From Campylobacterales bacterium (GTDB taxonomy: Bacteria > Campylobacterota > Campylobacteria > Campylobacterales > SZUA-545), in the NCBI GenBank assembly GCA_025800305.1, contig JAOXRY010000099.1, positions 1 through 5,303 of the forward strand: DNA of 5,303 bases, read 5' to 3'. The notes under the pieces are model-generated. The model was not told where the DNA came from, did no database searches, and saw only the letters and a program-made list of their open reading frames with translations. The position numbers and the translations under genes are program-made. Below are positions 1-5,303 of this stretch, one piece after another. Within the stretch, counting starts at the first letter, position 1. Every line of letters begins with the position of its first letter.

Positions 1-238
1 CTGCTTTTAAACCAAAGTGGATAAATCTATCAGCTTTTTTCACCTCTTTAGGATCCATTACAGTAGCAGGATCAAAATCTTTTACTTCGCCACCAATTTT
101 TGCTGCTAATCTTTCTGGATCGAAAACTTTAAATGTATCAATACCACACTGCCCATCAACAATCTTCTTAAATGAAGTCTCTCTATCGTGACCTAATGCG
201 TTAATCATACCAATACCAGTTACAACAACTCTTCTCAA
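1..238 (-). CDS. fabF: 3-oxoacyl-[ACP] synthase II (FabF), 5' part only
   Basis: FabF is a cytosolic condensing enzyme that joins malonyl-ACP to a growing acyl-ACP in fatty-acid elongation. Only the first 79 codons are present; the gene runs off the left edge, so the Cys-His-His active site is not visible. The translation opens with (M)RRVVVTGIGMINALG, the standard N-terminal strand and loop of beta-ketoacyl synthases, and later reads GGEVKDFDP and KKADRFIHFGLKA, both typical FabF positions. The start is TTG at 236-238: it sits five bases after a GGAG (244-247), and the family's N-terminus begins exactly here. acpP lies just upstream on the same strand, 111 bp away, as expected for the acpP-fabF pair. 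A terminator lies between the two genes, so fabF depends on read-through or on a weak promoter (possible TATAGT at 293-298). Identity is confident; the start is likely. Confidence 0.93.
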   Translation of the reverse strand, partial: MRRVVVTGIGMINALGHDRETSFKKIVDGQCGIDTFKVFDPERLAAKIGGEVKDFDPATVMDPKEVKKADRFIHFGLKA

Positions 239-242
239 AATA

Positions 243-247
243 TCTCC
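243..247 (-). promoter_or_regulatory. Ribosome binding site of fabF, supports the TTG start
   Basis: The minus strand reads TAGGAGATATTTTG. GGAGA lies four bases before the TTG at 236-238. No ATG in this frame lies near the conserved N-terminus, so this site decides the start. Confidence 0.7.
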
Positions 248-293
248 TAAAATAGTATTTTTAAAAAAATTCCTTAGATTCTTTTTAAAAAGA

Positions 294-327
294 CTATAAA
301 AAAAGAGGGACATCTCTGCCCCTCTTT
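294..327 (-). terminator. Intrinsic terminator between acpP and fabF
   Basis: On the minus strand AAAGAGGG (320-327) pairs perfectly over 8 bp with CCCTCTTT (302-309) around a 10-base loop. The right arm runs directly into a T-run ending near 298. The plus strand has no T-run after the hairpin, so it acts on leftward transcripts leaving acpP, whose stop codon is 23 bases upstream. It would end most acpP messages and leave fabF expression to read-through or its own promoter. Confidence 0.85.
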
Positions 328-349
328 AAATGGTTATTACTGTTTTATA

Positions 350-583
350 TTAAGACTTAGCGTTTTCAATATAATCAATTGCATCTTTAACAGTTGCAAT
401 TTTCTCAGCATCTTCATCTGGAATTTCGATATCAAACTTCTCTTCTAAAGCCATTACTAGCTCAACAACATCAAGACTGTCTGCTCCTAAATCATCTGCG
501 AACTTGGATTCTTCTTTTACAGAACCTTCATCTACATTTAGTTGTTCAACAACTATAGCTTTAACATCTTCGAAAAGTGCCAT
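350..583 (-). CDS. acpP: Acyl carrier protein
   Basis: AcpP is a small cytosolic acidic protein that carries acyl chains on a 4'-phosphopantetheine arm through fatty-acid synthesis, and donates them to lipid synthesis. The 77 residues are the usual family length. The prosthetic-group site is Ser36 in GADSLDVVEL, and the following EEKFDIEIPDEDAEKIATV is the canonical helix II-III recognition region. The protein is strongly acidic, as expected. The ATG at 581-583 is preceded by AGGAG (589-593), a strong ribosome binding site, and gives the standard N-terminus. It is transcribed towards fabF. A terminator follows it and a probable promoter precedes it, so it may be made largely as a single-gene message, which fits the high ACP levels cells need. 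Confidence 0.98.
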   Translation of the reverse strand: MALFEDVKAIVVEQLNVDEGSVKEESKFADDLGADSLDVVELVMALEEKFDIEIPDEDAEKIATVKDAIDYIENAKS

Positions 584-616
584 TTTTTCTCCTATATTTA
601 TAAATTAAATTTTCGT

Positions 617-625
617 ATTGTACCA
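617..625 (-). promoter_or_regulatory. Probable acpP promoter (extended -10)
   Basis: The minus strand reads TGGTACAAT, an extended -10 element (TG-N-TACAAT). It lies in the 56-bp gap between the ybiT stop codon and acpP. Transcription would begin near 610, giving a leader of about 27 bases that contains the AGGAG ribosome binding site. There is no convincing -35 hexamer (AAGTAA at 17 bp spacing), which is common in Campylobacterota. No terminator hairpin is visible between ybiT and this site, so read-through from the recN unit may add to acpP transcription. Confidence 0.6.
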
Positions 626-639
626 CAAATAAATTTTAA

Positions 640-2232
640 TTACTTGCTTTGTTCAATATATTCTTCGTAACTTCCTTTGAAGTCAATAATTGAGCCATCA
701 TCTTTAATTTCAATGATTCTATTGGCAAAAGCATCTATAAGCTCTCTATCATGAGCCACACAGATTACATTTCCTTCAAAAGTATGTAAGGCTTCACCAA
801 GGGCAATAATTGCTTCTAAGTCCAAGTGGTTTGATGGCTCATCAAGTACTAAAAAGTTTCCACCTTGAAGCATCATTCTGGACATCATCATTCTGTGCTT
901 TTCTCCACCACTTACACTATTAACTTCTTTTTCTTGCTCCTCACCACTAAAAAGCATTCTTCCTAAACAGTTTCTAATAGTTGCCAGTTCTGCTTTTTTA
1001 TCAAAGCTTCTTAGCCAATCATAAAGGGTGTCATTTCCTGTGATAATATCTGCTGTATCTTGCGGAAAATAATCATGCTCTATTGTAGCTCCCCATTTCA
1101 CTTCACCAGAATCAGGTTGTAAGTCACCAACTAAAATCTTACAAAGTGTTGTTTTCCCAACACCATTTGGTCCAATTAGTGCAACTTTTTCATTTGGTTC
1201 AAATTTCAAACTTAGATCTTTTAATACTTCTAAGTCATCATATTTTTTAGAAACACTAACAACTTCTAAAGCTTCATTTCCCATCTGTCTTTTAGCTTTA
1301 AATACAATACTAGGATCTCTTCTAGAACTTGGTTTGATCTCTTCAAGATCTAGCTTATCTAATTGTTTTTGTCTACTTGTTGCTTGTTTTGCTTTTGATG
1401 CATTTGCAGAGAATCTTGCGATAAATTTTTCTAACTGTTCTTTCTCTTTCTCCTGCTTATTTCTTGCCATCTCTTGTTGCTTTTGTACTAGATTCGCAGC
1501 GATATACCACTCATCATAATCCCCTGTAAACTCTCTTACATTTTGATAGTCAACATCTAAAATATGTGTACAAACAGAGTTTAAAAAGTGTCTATCGTGA
1601 GAGATAACAACCAATGTTCCTTGATGTCTTTTCAATTCATCTTCTAACCAACCAATTGTTGTAATATCAAGGTTGTTTGTAGGCTCATCAAGAAATAGAA
1701 CATCTGGTTTTGGAAAAAGCACTTGGGCTAGTAGGATCTTAAACTTATCACCACCAGTTAGTGTGCTCATAAGCTCTGTATGTTGTTCTGAAGGAAAACC
1801 TAATTGCTCTAAGATCTTTTCAACTCTTACATCTGCCTCATACGTTGGATCTTCTTCAGCTGTAATTATCTCTAATTCTGATAATCTATTATTGACAGCG
1901 TCATCAGAAAAATCACCAGTTGTATATAGCTCTTCTTTTTCTTTGATTGCATCATAAAGTCTTTTGTTCCCCATTAAAACAGTATCAGCAAGAGTAAACT
2001 CCTCATAAGCAAATTGATTCTGCCCTAAGACACCAACTTTTAGGTCTTTACCAATTTGAATATCTCCATCAGTTGCTTCAATCTCTCCTGATAATATTTT
2101 TAAAAATGTAGACTTTCCAGCACCATTGGCACCAATTAAACCATATCTTTTACCAGCGTCTAGTGAAAGGTTTACATTTTCAAAAAGTACCCTATTTCCA
2201 TATCTCATTCTTAAATCAACAACGTTAACCAC
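640..2232 (-). CDS. ybiT: ABC-F family ATPase, YbiT type
   Basis: This is a soluble protein with two ABC ATPase domains and no membrane segment. ABC-F proteins bind near the ribosomal E site and influence translation; the exact role of YbiT is less settled. NBD1 has Walker A GANGAGKST (34-42), an arm insertion at roughly 90-135, signature LTGGDK (158-163), Walker B with LDEPTNNLD (181-189) and the H-loop at His212. A charged linker with RFSANASKAKQATSR follows at about 245-320. NBD2 has Walker A GPNGVGKTT (354-362), signature VSGGEK (440-445), LDEPSNHLD (463-471) and His494. The 530 residues match E. coli YbiT in length, and the N-terminus aligns (RYGLIGANG, FENV). The GTG start has a clear ribosome binding site and overlaps the upstream gene by 8 bp. 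The NBD1 signature departs from LSGGxxxR. The YbiT subgroup is judged by recall. Confidence 0.93.
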   Translation of the reverse strand: MVNVVDLRMRYGNRVLFENVNLSLDAGKRYGLIGANGAGKSTFLKILSGEIEATDGDIQIGKDLKVGVLGQNQFAYEEFTLADTVLMGNKRLYDAIKEKEELYTTGDFSDDAVNNRLSELEIITAEEDPTYEADVRVEKILEQLGFPSEQHTELMSTLTGGDKFKILLAQVLFPKPDVLFLDEPTNNLDITTIGWLEDELKRHQGTLVVISHDRHFLNSVCTHILDVDYQNVREFTGDYDEWYIAANLVQKQQEMARNKQEKEKEQLEKFIARFSANASKAKQATSRQKQLDKLDLEEIKPSSRRDPSIVFKAKRQMGNEALEVVSVSKKYDDLEVLKDLSLKFEPNEKVALIGPNGVGKTTLCKILVGDLQPDSGEVKWGATIEHDYFPQDTADIITGNDTLYDWLRSFDKKAELATIRNCLGRMLFSGEEQEKEVNSVSGGEKHRMMMSRMMLQGGNFLVLDEPSNHLDLEAIIALGEALHTFEGNVICVAHDRELIDAFANRIIEIKDDGSIIDFKGSYEEYIEQSK

Positions 2233-2752
2233 AAATAATTCCTTCTATTTTTTTAAATTTTTCAGCATCTTTTTTTAGACTTTTATTTTCTATCATTAGT
2301 AATAAATATTTTTTAACTAAAGATGGTACAGATTCAGGATCAAACTCCCAATCTGTAATCTGCTTTTCATCAGTTTCTAATAAAACTGCTAGGTTTTTAT
2401 CTTCTAGATCTAACTTATCTTTTGCAGATGTAATCACATTATTTTCAAACTTATCATCATACTTTTTGATTTTAGATAAAGAATCTATAATAAAATCTGT
2501 GGTCACATCTTTTGTTAGATCTACCTCAACTCCACAAAGATGAGCTCTAATAATCTCTCCTTGCATGGCTTCTGTGTATCTATCAAGGTAGTACTGTTTA
2601 TCTTCGTAAAAACTTGTTGCACTTTTTAAAGTCTCATCAATTTCATCAGCAGAATATCTCTTATCCAGTTCACTAAGTTCTACAACTTTTGAAGATTTAT
2701 CAAACTGCAAATATCTCTCTACTGCTCCAATAATAATATCTTGTGGACTCAC
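2225..2752 (-). CDS. Unrecognised 175-residue soluble protein between recN and ybiT
   Basis: I do not recognise this family. The protein is acidic and apparently mostly helical, with no signal peptide or membrane segment, so it is probably cytosolic. It has two cysteines, Cys73 and Cys174 (in the terminal GIICG), too far apart to suggest a metal site. The first 60 residues have a helix-helix-strand rhythm (SELDKRYSADEIDETLKSA, then YYLDRY) that could be a winged-helix-like fold; this is a weak guess. The C-terminal 35 residues are a Lys/Glu-rich amphipathic helix. The GTG start directly follows the recN stop codon (TAG then GTG) and has GGGAGAG at 2756-2762, and its stop overlaps the ybiT start. 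This tight packing shows it is a real gene, co-expressed with both neighbours. Its function is unknown. Confidence 0.85.
   Translation of the reverse strand: MSPQDIIIGAVERYLQFDKSSKVVELSELDKRYSADEIDETLKSATSFYEDKQYYLDRYTEAMQGEIIRAHLCGVEVDLTKDVTTDFIIDSLSKIKKYDDKFENNVITSAKDKLDLEDKNLAVLLETDEKQITDWEFDPESVPSLVKKYLLLMIENKSLKKDAEKFKKIEGIICG
2240..2246 (-). promoter_or_regulatory. Ribosome binding site of ybiT, supports the GTG start
   Basis: The minus strand reads AGAAGGA, then seven bases, then GTG at 2230-2232. It lies inside the end of the upstream coding region, consistent with translational coupling. Confidence 0.75.
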
Positions 2753-4267
2753 CTACTCTCCCAATAACTTTTTCGCATGATTAAAAGCGTCATCAGTGAT
2801 CTTGTCTCCACTAATCATCCTAGCAATCTCTTTTGCTTTTCCATCAAAATCAAGCTTCTTCACCCAACTTCCGCCATCTTTCTTCTCAATTAAATAATGA
2901 TTATCAGAAACAGAAGAAAGTTGAGGCTGATGGCTAATGGCAAAGATCTGATAGTTTTTAGAAAGAAGTTTCACAACATTAGCAATTGCTTGTGATTCTT
3001 CTCCACTTACATTAGCATCAATCTCATCAAGAAACAAGATTCCTTTTGTATCTTTATTAAGGCTAATTCTTCCAGCAAGAAGGGCTAAACGAAGCCTGTT
3101 AAACTCACCAGAACTAATTTTATTGAGGTTTACCCCTTTAAGCTCAATAGAAACTTCATCCATACCTAATGCATAAAGATCTGTAGAAGCCAATTGAAAC
3201 TGTGCTGTAGAGAGTCTTAACTTCTCTAAAAACTCATTAACAAGCTTTTCTAGACCCTCTTTTGCTTCATTTCTTCCTTTTGAGATCTCTGTAGCTTCAT
3301 CAGTTACAACTTTTAAGATCTCCTCATACTCTTTCTCTTTGTTAAGGACTTCTTCATCAATATTGTCAAAAGTCTCTAACTCAGCCTCTTTCTCTTTTAG
3401 GTACTCTAAAGCTTCCTGTTCACTTCCATATCTTTTAACCAATGATGAGACCTTTTCAATTCTGTCAAGAAGTTCATCTGCGTTGATATTATTCAGCTCT
3501 TCAAGTTGCTCTAACTTATTTTCAAAAACAGCTCTTAACTCATTCATTGTCTCAGTAAAACTATCAGAATCTTCACTGGCCAAATTAAGAGCTTCAACAA
3601 CACTATTTTCTAAATCAAAGATTCCATTGGCTTCATTAATTGCTTCTGTGATCTTCTCTTTTTTTGAAAGGGTTTTCTTTAGATCTAAAAGTTCTTCATA
3701 CTCACCCTCTTTTGGGTTAACACTTTTAATCTTATCAATTTCATAAAGAGCAAACTCTTTTTTTTCTTCTAAATTTTTCTGAGCATCTTTTAGCTTTTTT
3801 AGATCTGCTTCAAGGATCTTATATTGTTCGTAATTCTTTTTAAAACTTTTTAGCAGTTTGTTATGAGATTTCCCTTTGACACTGAGATCTAAAAGCTCTA
3901 AAAGTGACTCATTCTCAATATCTTGTGTATCTTTAAGATTGAGAAAACGAACGCTTTTATAAAGGAGATCTTTTAAAGCCCCTTTTCCAATCTGACTATC
4001 ATTTAAAAAATACCGAACTTTATCCTTCTTCACTTCACGGATAATGTTCTCATCTTCAAGTTCTACTTCATCAGACTTAAGATTTGAAATAGAGATCTCA
4101 GCCAAAGAAGCATTTGGTTCATTAAAGCCAAACACAGACAAAACCTGAGAGACAAAGACAGATTTACCAGCCCCACTAGGACCAGAAAAGATATTCAACC
4201 CCTTAACAGGTTCAATCTCTACCTTATCAAAAACAACAGCATCTTTTACTAAAATACGATTAATCAT
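2753..4267 (-). CDS. recN: DNA repair protein RecN (SMC-like ATPase)
   Basis: RecN is a cytosolic, SMC-like ATPase that acts with RecA in double-strand-break repair and holds DNA segments together. The globular N-terminal half starts MINRILVKDAVVFDKVEIE, with Walker A GPSGAGKS at 29-36. Residues about 135-350 are Lys/Glu/Leu-rich and read as the two coiled-coil arms, without a zinc hook. The C-terminal half has signature ISSGEFNRL (384-392), Walker B GILFLDEID (409-417) and the H-loop with the RecN-typical SHQPQL (445-450). At 504 residues it is shorter than E. coli RecN (about 553), as usual in Campylobacterota. The second signature position is Ser386 where most RecN have Gly. The ATG at 4265-4267 matches the family N-terminus but has no Shine-Dalgarno sequence; a -10 element lies so close that the mRNA may be leaderless. 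It heads the unit with the unknown gene and ybiT. Confidence 0.95.
   Translation of the reverse strand: MINRILVKDAVVFDKVEIEPVKGLNIFSGPSGAGKSVFVSQVLSVFGFNEPNASLAEISISNLKSDEVELEDENIIREVKKDKVRYFLNDSQIGKGALKDLLYKSVRFLNLKDTQDIENESLLELLDLSVKGKSHNKLLKSFKKNYEQYKILEADLKKLKDAQKNLEEKKEFALYEIDKIKSVNPKEGEYEELLDLKKTLSKKEKITEAINEANGIFDLENSVVEALNLASEDSDSFTETMNELRAVFENKLEQLEELNNINADELLDRIEKVSSLVKRYGSEQEALEYLKEKEAELETFDNIDEEVLNKEKEYEEILKVVTDEATEISKGRNEAKEGLEKLVNEFLEKLRLSTAQFQLASTDLYALGMDEVSIELKGVNLNKISSGEFNRLRLALLAGRISLNKDTKGILFLDEIDANVSGEESQAIANVVKLLSKNYQIFAISHQPQLSSVSDNHYLIEKKDGGSWVKKLDFDGKAKEIARMISGDKITDDAFNHAKKLLGE
2756..2762 (-). promoter_or_regulatory. Ribosome binding site inside the recN 3' end
   Basis: The minus strand reads GGGAGAG three bases before the GTG at 2750-2752, with the recN TAG lying between them. 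The GGGAG core is five bases from the start. Ribosomes finishing recN would stop on the next start codon, which favours coupled translation. Confidence 0.7.
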
Positions 4268-4274
4268 AGTCGGG

Positions 4275-4283
4275 ATTTTATCA
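4275..4283 (-). promoter_or_regulatory. Probable recN operon promoter (extended -10)
   Basis: The minus strand reads TGATAAAAT, an extended -10 element (TG-A-TAAAAT). Its last base is only seven bases before the recN ATG, so transcription would start at about 4267-4268, at or next to the A of the start codon. No good -35 hexamer is seen (AAAATG at 17 bp spacing). No SOS-box-like palindrome (CTG-N10-CAG or GAAC-N4-GTTC) is visible. Confidence 0.5.
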
Positions 4284-4305
4284 AACTTTCTCTTTTACAT
4301 TTTAA

Positions 4306-4314
4306 TGATAGAAT
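4306..4314 (+). promoter_or_regulatory. Probable promoter of the small membrane protein gene
   Basis: The plus strand reads TGATAGAAT, an extended -10 element (TG-A-TAGAAT). It ends six bases before the ATG at 4321, so the expected transcription start is the A of the start codon. It matches the recN -10 region on the other strand in 9 of 10 bases (TGATARAATC), as an inverted pair separated by 22 bp. Confidence 0.5.
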
Positions 4315-4320
4315 CAAGAT

Positions 4321-4722
4321 ATGAAAAAAGAAATATTTTATTCAGAGGAACTTCTCATTCCTCGACCATTGGCTTTATTGATTTTGTTTTTAGCTATTTT
4401 TTTTATTAGTCTTACAATATTAGATGTCCAATTAAAAGATTTAACAAAATACATTATTTCAGCATTATTTCTTACTGGAGGGGTTTTCTTTATTATTGAA
4501 AGATATTTAAGAAAAAAATTTGTCATCAAATTGGAGTTTCGTGAGTATTACTTTTTATTTAAAAAGTATAAGTTTCAATATGTAGATATTAGAGGTTTTG
4601 AATTTAAAAATAATAAGATCACTCTATACATGAAACACTACAAGCCTCCTATCAAATTCAACTTTCTTAGTGAAGATGATGCAAATAGAGTAGCAATTAT
4701 TCTAAAACAAAAGCATATTTAA
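4321..4722 (+). CDS. Small two-helix membrane protein with beta-rich tail, possibly PH-like
   Basis: I do not recognise a named family. The 133 residues begin with a short polar stretch, then two hydrophobic helices at about 16-34 (PLALLILFLAIFFISLTI) and 43-60 (KYIISALFLTGGVFFIIE), followed by the basic RYLRKKF. This predicts a helical hairpin in the inner membrane with both ends in the cytosol. Residues 67-118 alternate in a short-strand pattern (FVIKLEF, YYFLFKKYKFQYVDIRGFEF, KITLYMK, IKFNF) and end in a helix (SEDDANRVAIILKQ). Two helices followed by strands and a final helix recall bacterial PH-like membrane proteins of the YdbT/bPH type; this is inference from pattern only. It is divergent from recN and convergent with the DUF502 gene, overlapping it by 4 bp. 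There is no Shine-Dalgarno sequence, so it may be leaderless. Confidence 0.8.
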   Translation: MKKEIFYSEELLIPRPLALLILFLAIFFISLTILDVQLKDLTKYIISALFLTGGVFFIIERYLRKKFVIKLEFREYYFLFKKYKFQYVDIRGFEFKNNKITLYMKHYKPPIKFNFLSEDDANRVAIILKQKHI

Positions 4723-4736
4723 GAAATATGCTTTTG
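4708..4736. terminator. Bidirectional terminator at the convergent gene ends
   Basis: CAAAAGCATATTT (4708-4720) and AAATATGCTTTTG (4724-4736) form a perfect 13-bp stem with the three-base loop AAG. On the minus strand the stem is followed by TTTTAG, giving a T-rich tail that favours termination of the DUF502 transcript. On the plus strand only the T4 inside the stem base is available, so termination there may be weaker. The stem lies within the last codons of both genes. Confidence 0.8.
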
Positions 4737-5303
4737 CCCTAACCATTTACTTATAGATGTTAGTTGGGAAATATCTTTTGGTTCAGTATTCATAATTTCT
4801 GCTAGGCTTTTAACTCCCATTGAAAGAAGATATTGCAAATTATCATCAAAAGATGCTTCTTCAATAACAAAAATATTATCCTTATGAACTTCAAACATAT
4901 AGCCACCATTTGGAATTGGTGTTTGAGAAAGTGTAACTGTATAGTGGTCTTTAAGAATACTTTCGTTTTGTGAGTACATAAGTCCAATGTTATAACCTTC
5001 ATTGGCAAAACCTTTTATTGCTACAACCAAAACTTTTGTTTCACCTTGTTTAGATGAGTTAAATATATTTATAATATCTTTTATTGTTGAATAAATTGGG
5101 ATTTTTGAAAACAAAGACTCAAAAAAACCTGCTAATTTTGTCTCCATAAAATGTCCAACAGAATAAAGGATAATAAGAAATATACCTATTACAGCTATAA
5201 TCCATAAAACTTCGTTTTGTTGAGGGGAAAATCCTATAAACTGAAAAAGAGTATCAACGAGAAGATTAATTTTCCCATAGACCCATAGTACTACAATAAC
5301 AAT
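4719..5303 (-). CDS. DUF502 family inner-membrane protein, 5' end outside the window
   Basis: This frame is open from its TAA at 4719-4721 to the window's right edge: 194 visible residues. The ATG at 5145-5147 is an internal Met, because coding sequence clearly continues upstream of it. Visible residues 1-9 are the end of a first membrane helix (IVIVVLWVY), followed by NLLVDTLFQFIGF and a second helix at about 32-49 (VLWIIAVIGIFLIILYSV). The cytosolic part has family features: SKIPIYSTIKDI (66-77), VLVVAIKGF (91-99), GYNIGLMY (103-110), TVTLSQTPIPNGGYMFEV (122-139) and YLLSMGVKS (158-166). These fit DUF502 (COG2928), predicted membrane proteins with no firmly assigned role. PIPNGG replaces the more usual PNPxSG. 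Probably 10-30 N-terminal residues are missing. Its neighbours give no functional clue. Confidence 0.85.
   Translation of the reverse strand: MVIVVLWVYGKINLLVDTLFQFIGFSPQQNEVLWIIAVIGIFLIILYSVGHFMETKLAGFFESLFSKIPIYSTIKDIINIFNSSKQGETKVLVVAIKGFANEGYNIGLMYSQNESILKDHYTVTLSQTPIPNGGYMFEVHKDNIFVIEEASFDDNLQYLLSMGVKSLAEIMNTEPKDISQLTSISKWLGQKHIS

Noticed and set aside
281..292. CTTTTTAAAAAG palindrome upstream of fabF
   Set aside because: A short A/T palindrome is expected by chance in AT-rich intergenic DNA, and it has no loop or partner that would give it a role.
1334..1519. Plus-strand open frame of 61 codons antisense to ybiT
   Set aside because: Cys/Ser/Phe-rich translation typical of the reverse of a Lys/Glu-rich coding region; no ribosome binding site or family resemblance.
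1673..1957. Plus-strand open frame of 94 codons antisense to ybiT
   Set aside because: Ser-rich shadow of the conserved ABC-F gene, with no recognisable motif and no promoter.
3339..3746. Plus-strand open frame of 135 codons antisense to recN
   Set aside because: It mirrors the coiled-coil region of RecN. The Ser/Leu/Phe-rich composition comes from reversed Glu/Lys codons, not from a real protein.
4268..4320. SOS (LexA) operator upstream of recN
   Set aside because: recN is SOS-induced in many bacteria, so I looked. There is no CTG-N10-CAG or GAAC-N4-GTTC pattern here, and most Campylobacterota lack LexA.
4338..4529. Minus-strand open frame antisense to the small membrane protein gene
   Set aside because: No ribosome binding site or family features. 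The plus-strand frame has coherent membrane helices and its own promoter.
4802..5008. Second minus-strand frame inside the DUF502 gene
   Set aside because: Out-of-frame shadow of a recognised family. Its composition is dominated by Ile/Leu/Phe, with no coherent domain.

Overview
The window is AT-rich (roughly one third GC by eye) and densely coded. It looks like a chromosomal housekeeping segment from a Campylobacterota bacterium, most likely of the Arcobacter group. The evidence is the acpP-fabF order, a FabF N-terminus of the RRVVVTGIGMINALG type with a TTG start, a short RecN with an ISSGE signature, and extended -10 promoters without a clear -35 box. The phylum call is fairly confident. 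The genus call is an impression from recall, not a search.

Layout from left to right. (1) Minus strand, 1-583: the 5' part of fabF, an intrinsic terminator, then acpP, both in fatty-acid synthesis. acpP has its own likely promoter at about 617-625. (2) Minus strand, 640-4267: a tightly packed unit transcribed recN -> unrecognised 175-residue protein -> ybiT-type ABC-F ATPase. The first junction has no gap and the second overlaps by 8 bp. Both downstream genes start with GTG and have good Shine-Dalgarno sequences. (3) 4268-4320: a 53-bp divergent promoter region. Matching TGATARAATC elements face away from each other and lie so close to the two start codons that both mRNAs may be leaderless. 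(4) Plus strand, 4321-4722: a small two-helix membrane protein with a beta-rich cytosolic tail. (5) Minus strand, 4719-5303: a DUF502-family membrane protein whose 5' end lies outside the window. It converges on the previous gene with a 4-bp overlap, inside a perfect 13-bp palindromic terminator.

The recN unit joins a DNA double-strand-break repair ATPase, a protein of unknown role and a ribosome-associated ABC-F ATPase. The acpP/fabF pair supplies and uses the acyl carrier for fatty-acid elongation. No mobile element, CRISPR array, RNA gene or phage gene was seen, and I do not see a new multi-gene system. The most notable points are the terminator palindrome translated identically on both strands, the twin near-leaderless promoters, the unknown protein coupled between recN and ybiT, and a local excess of AGATCT.
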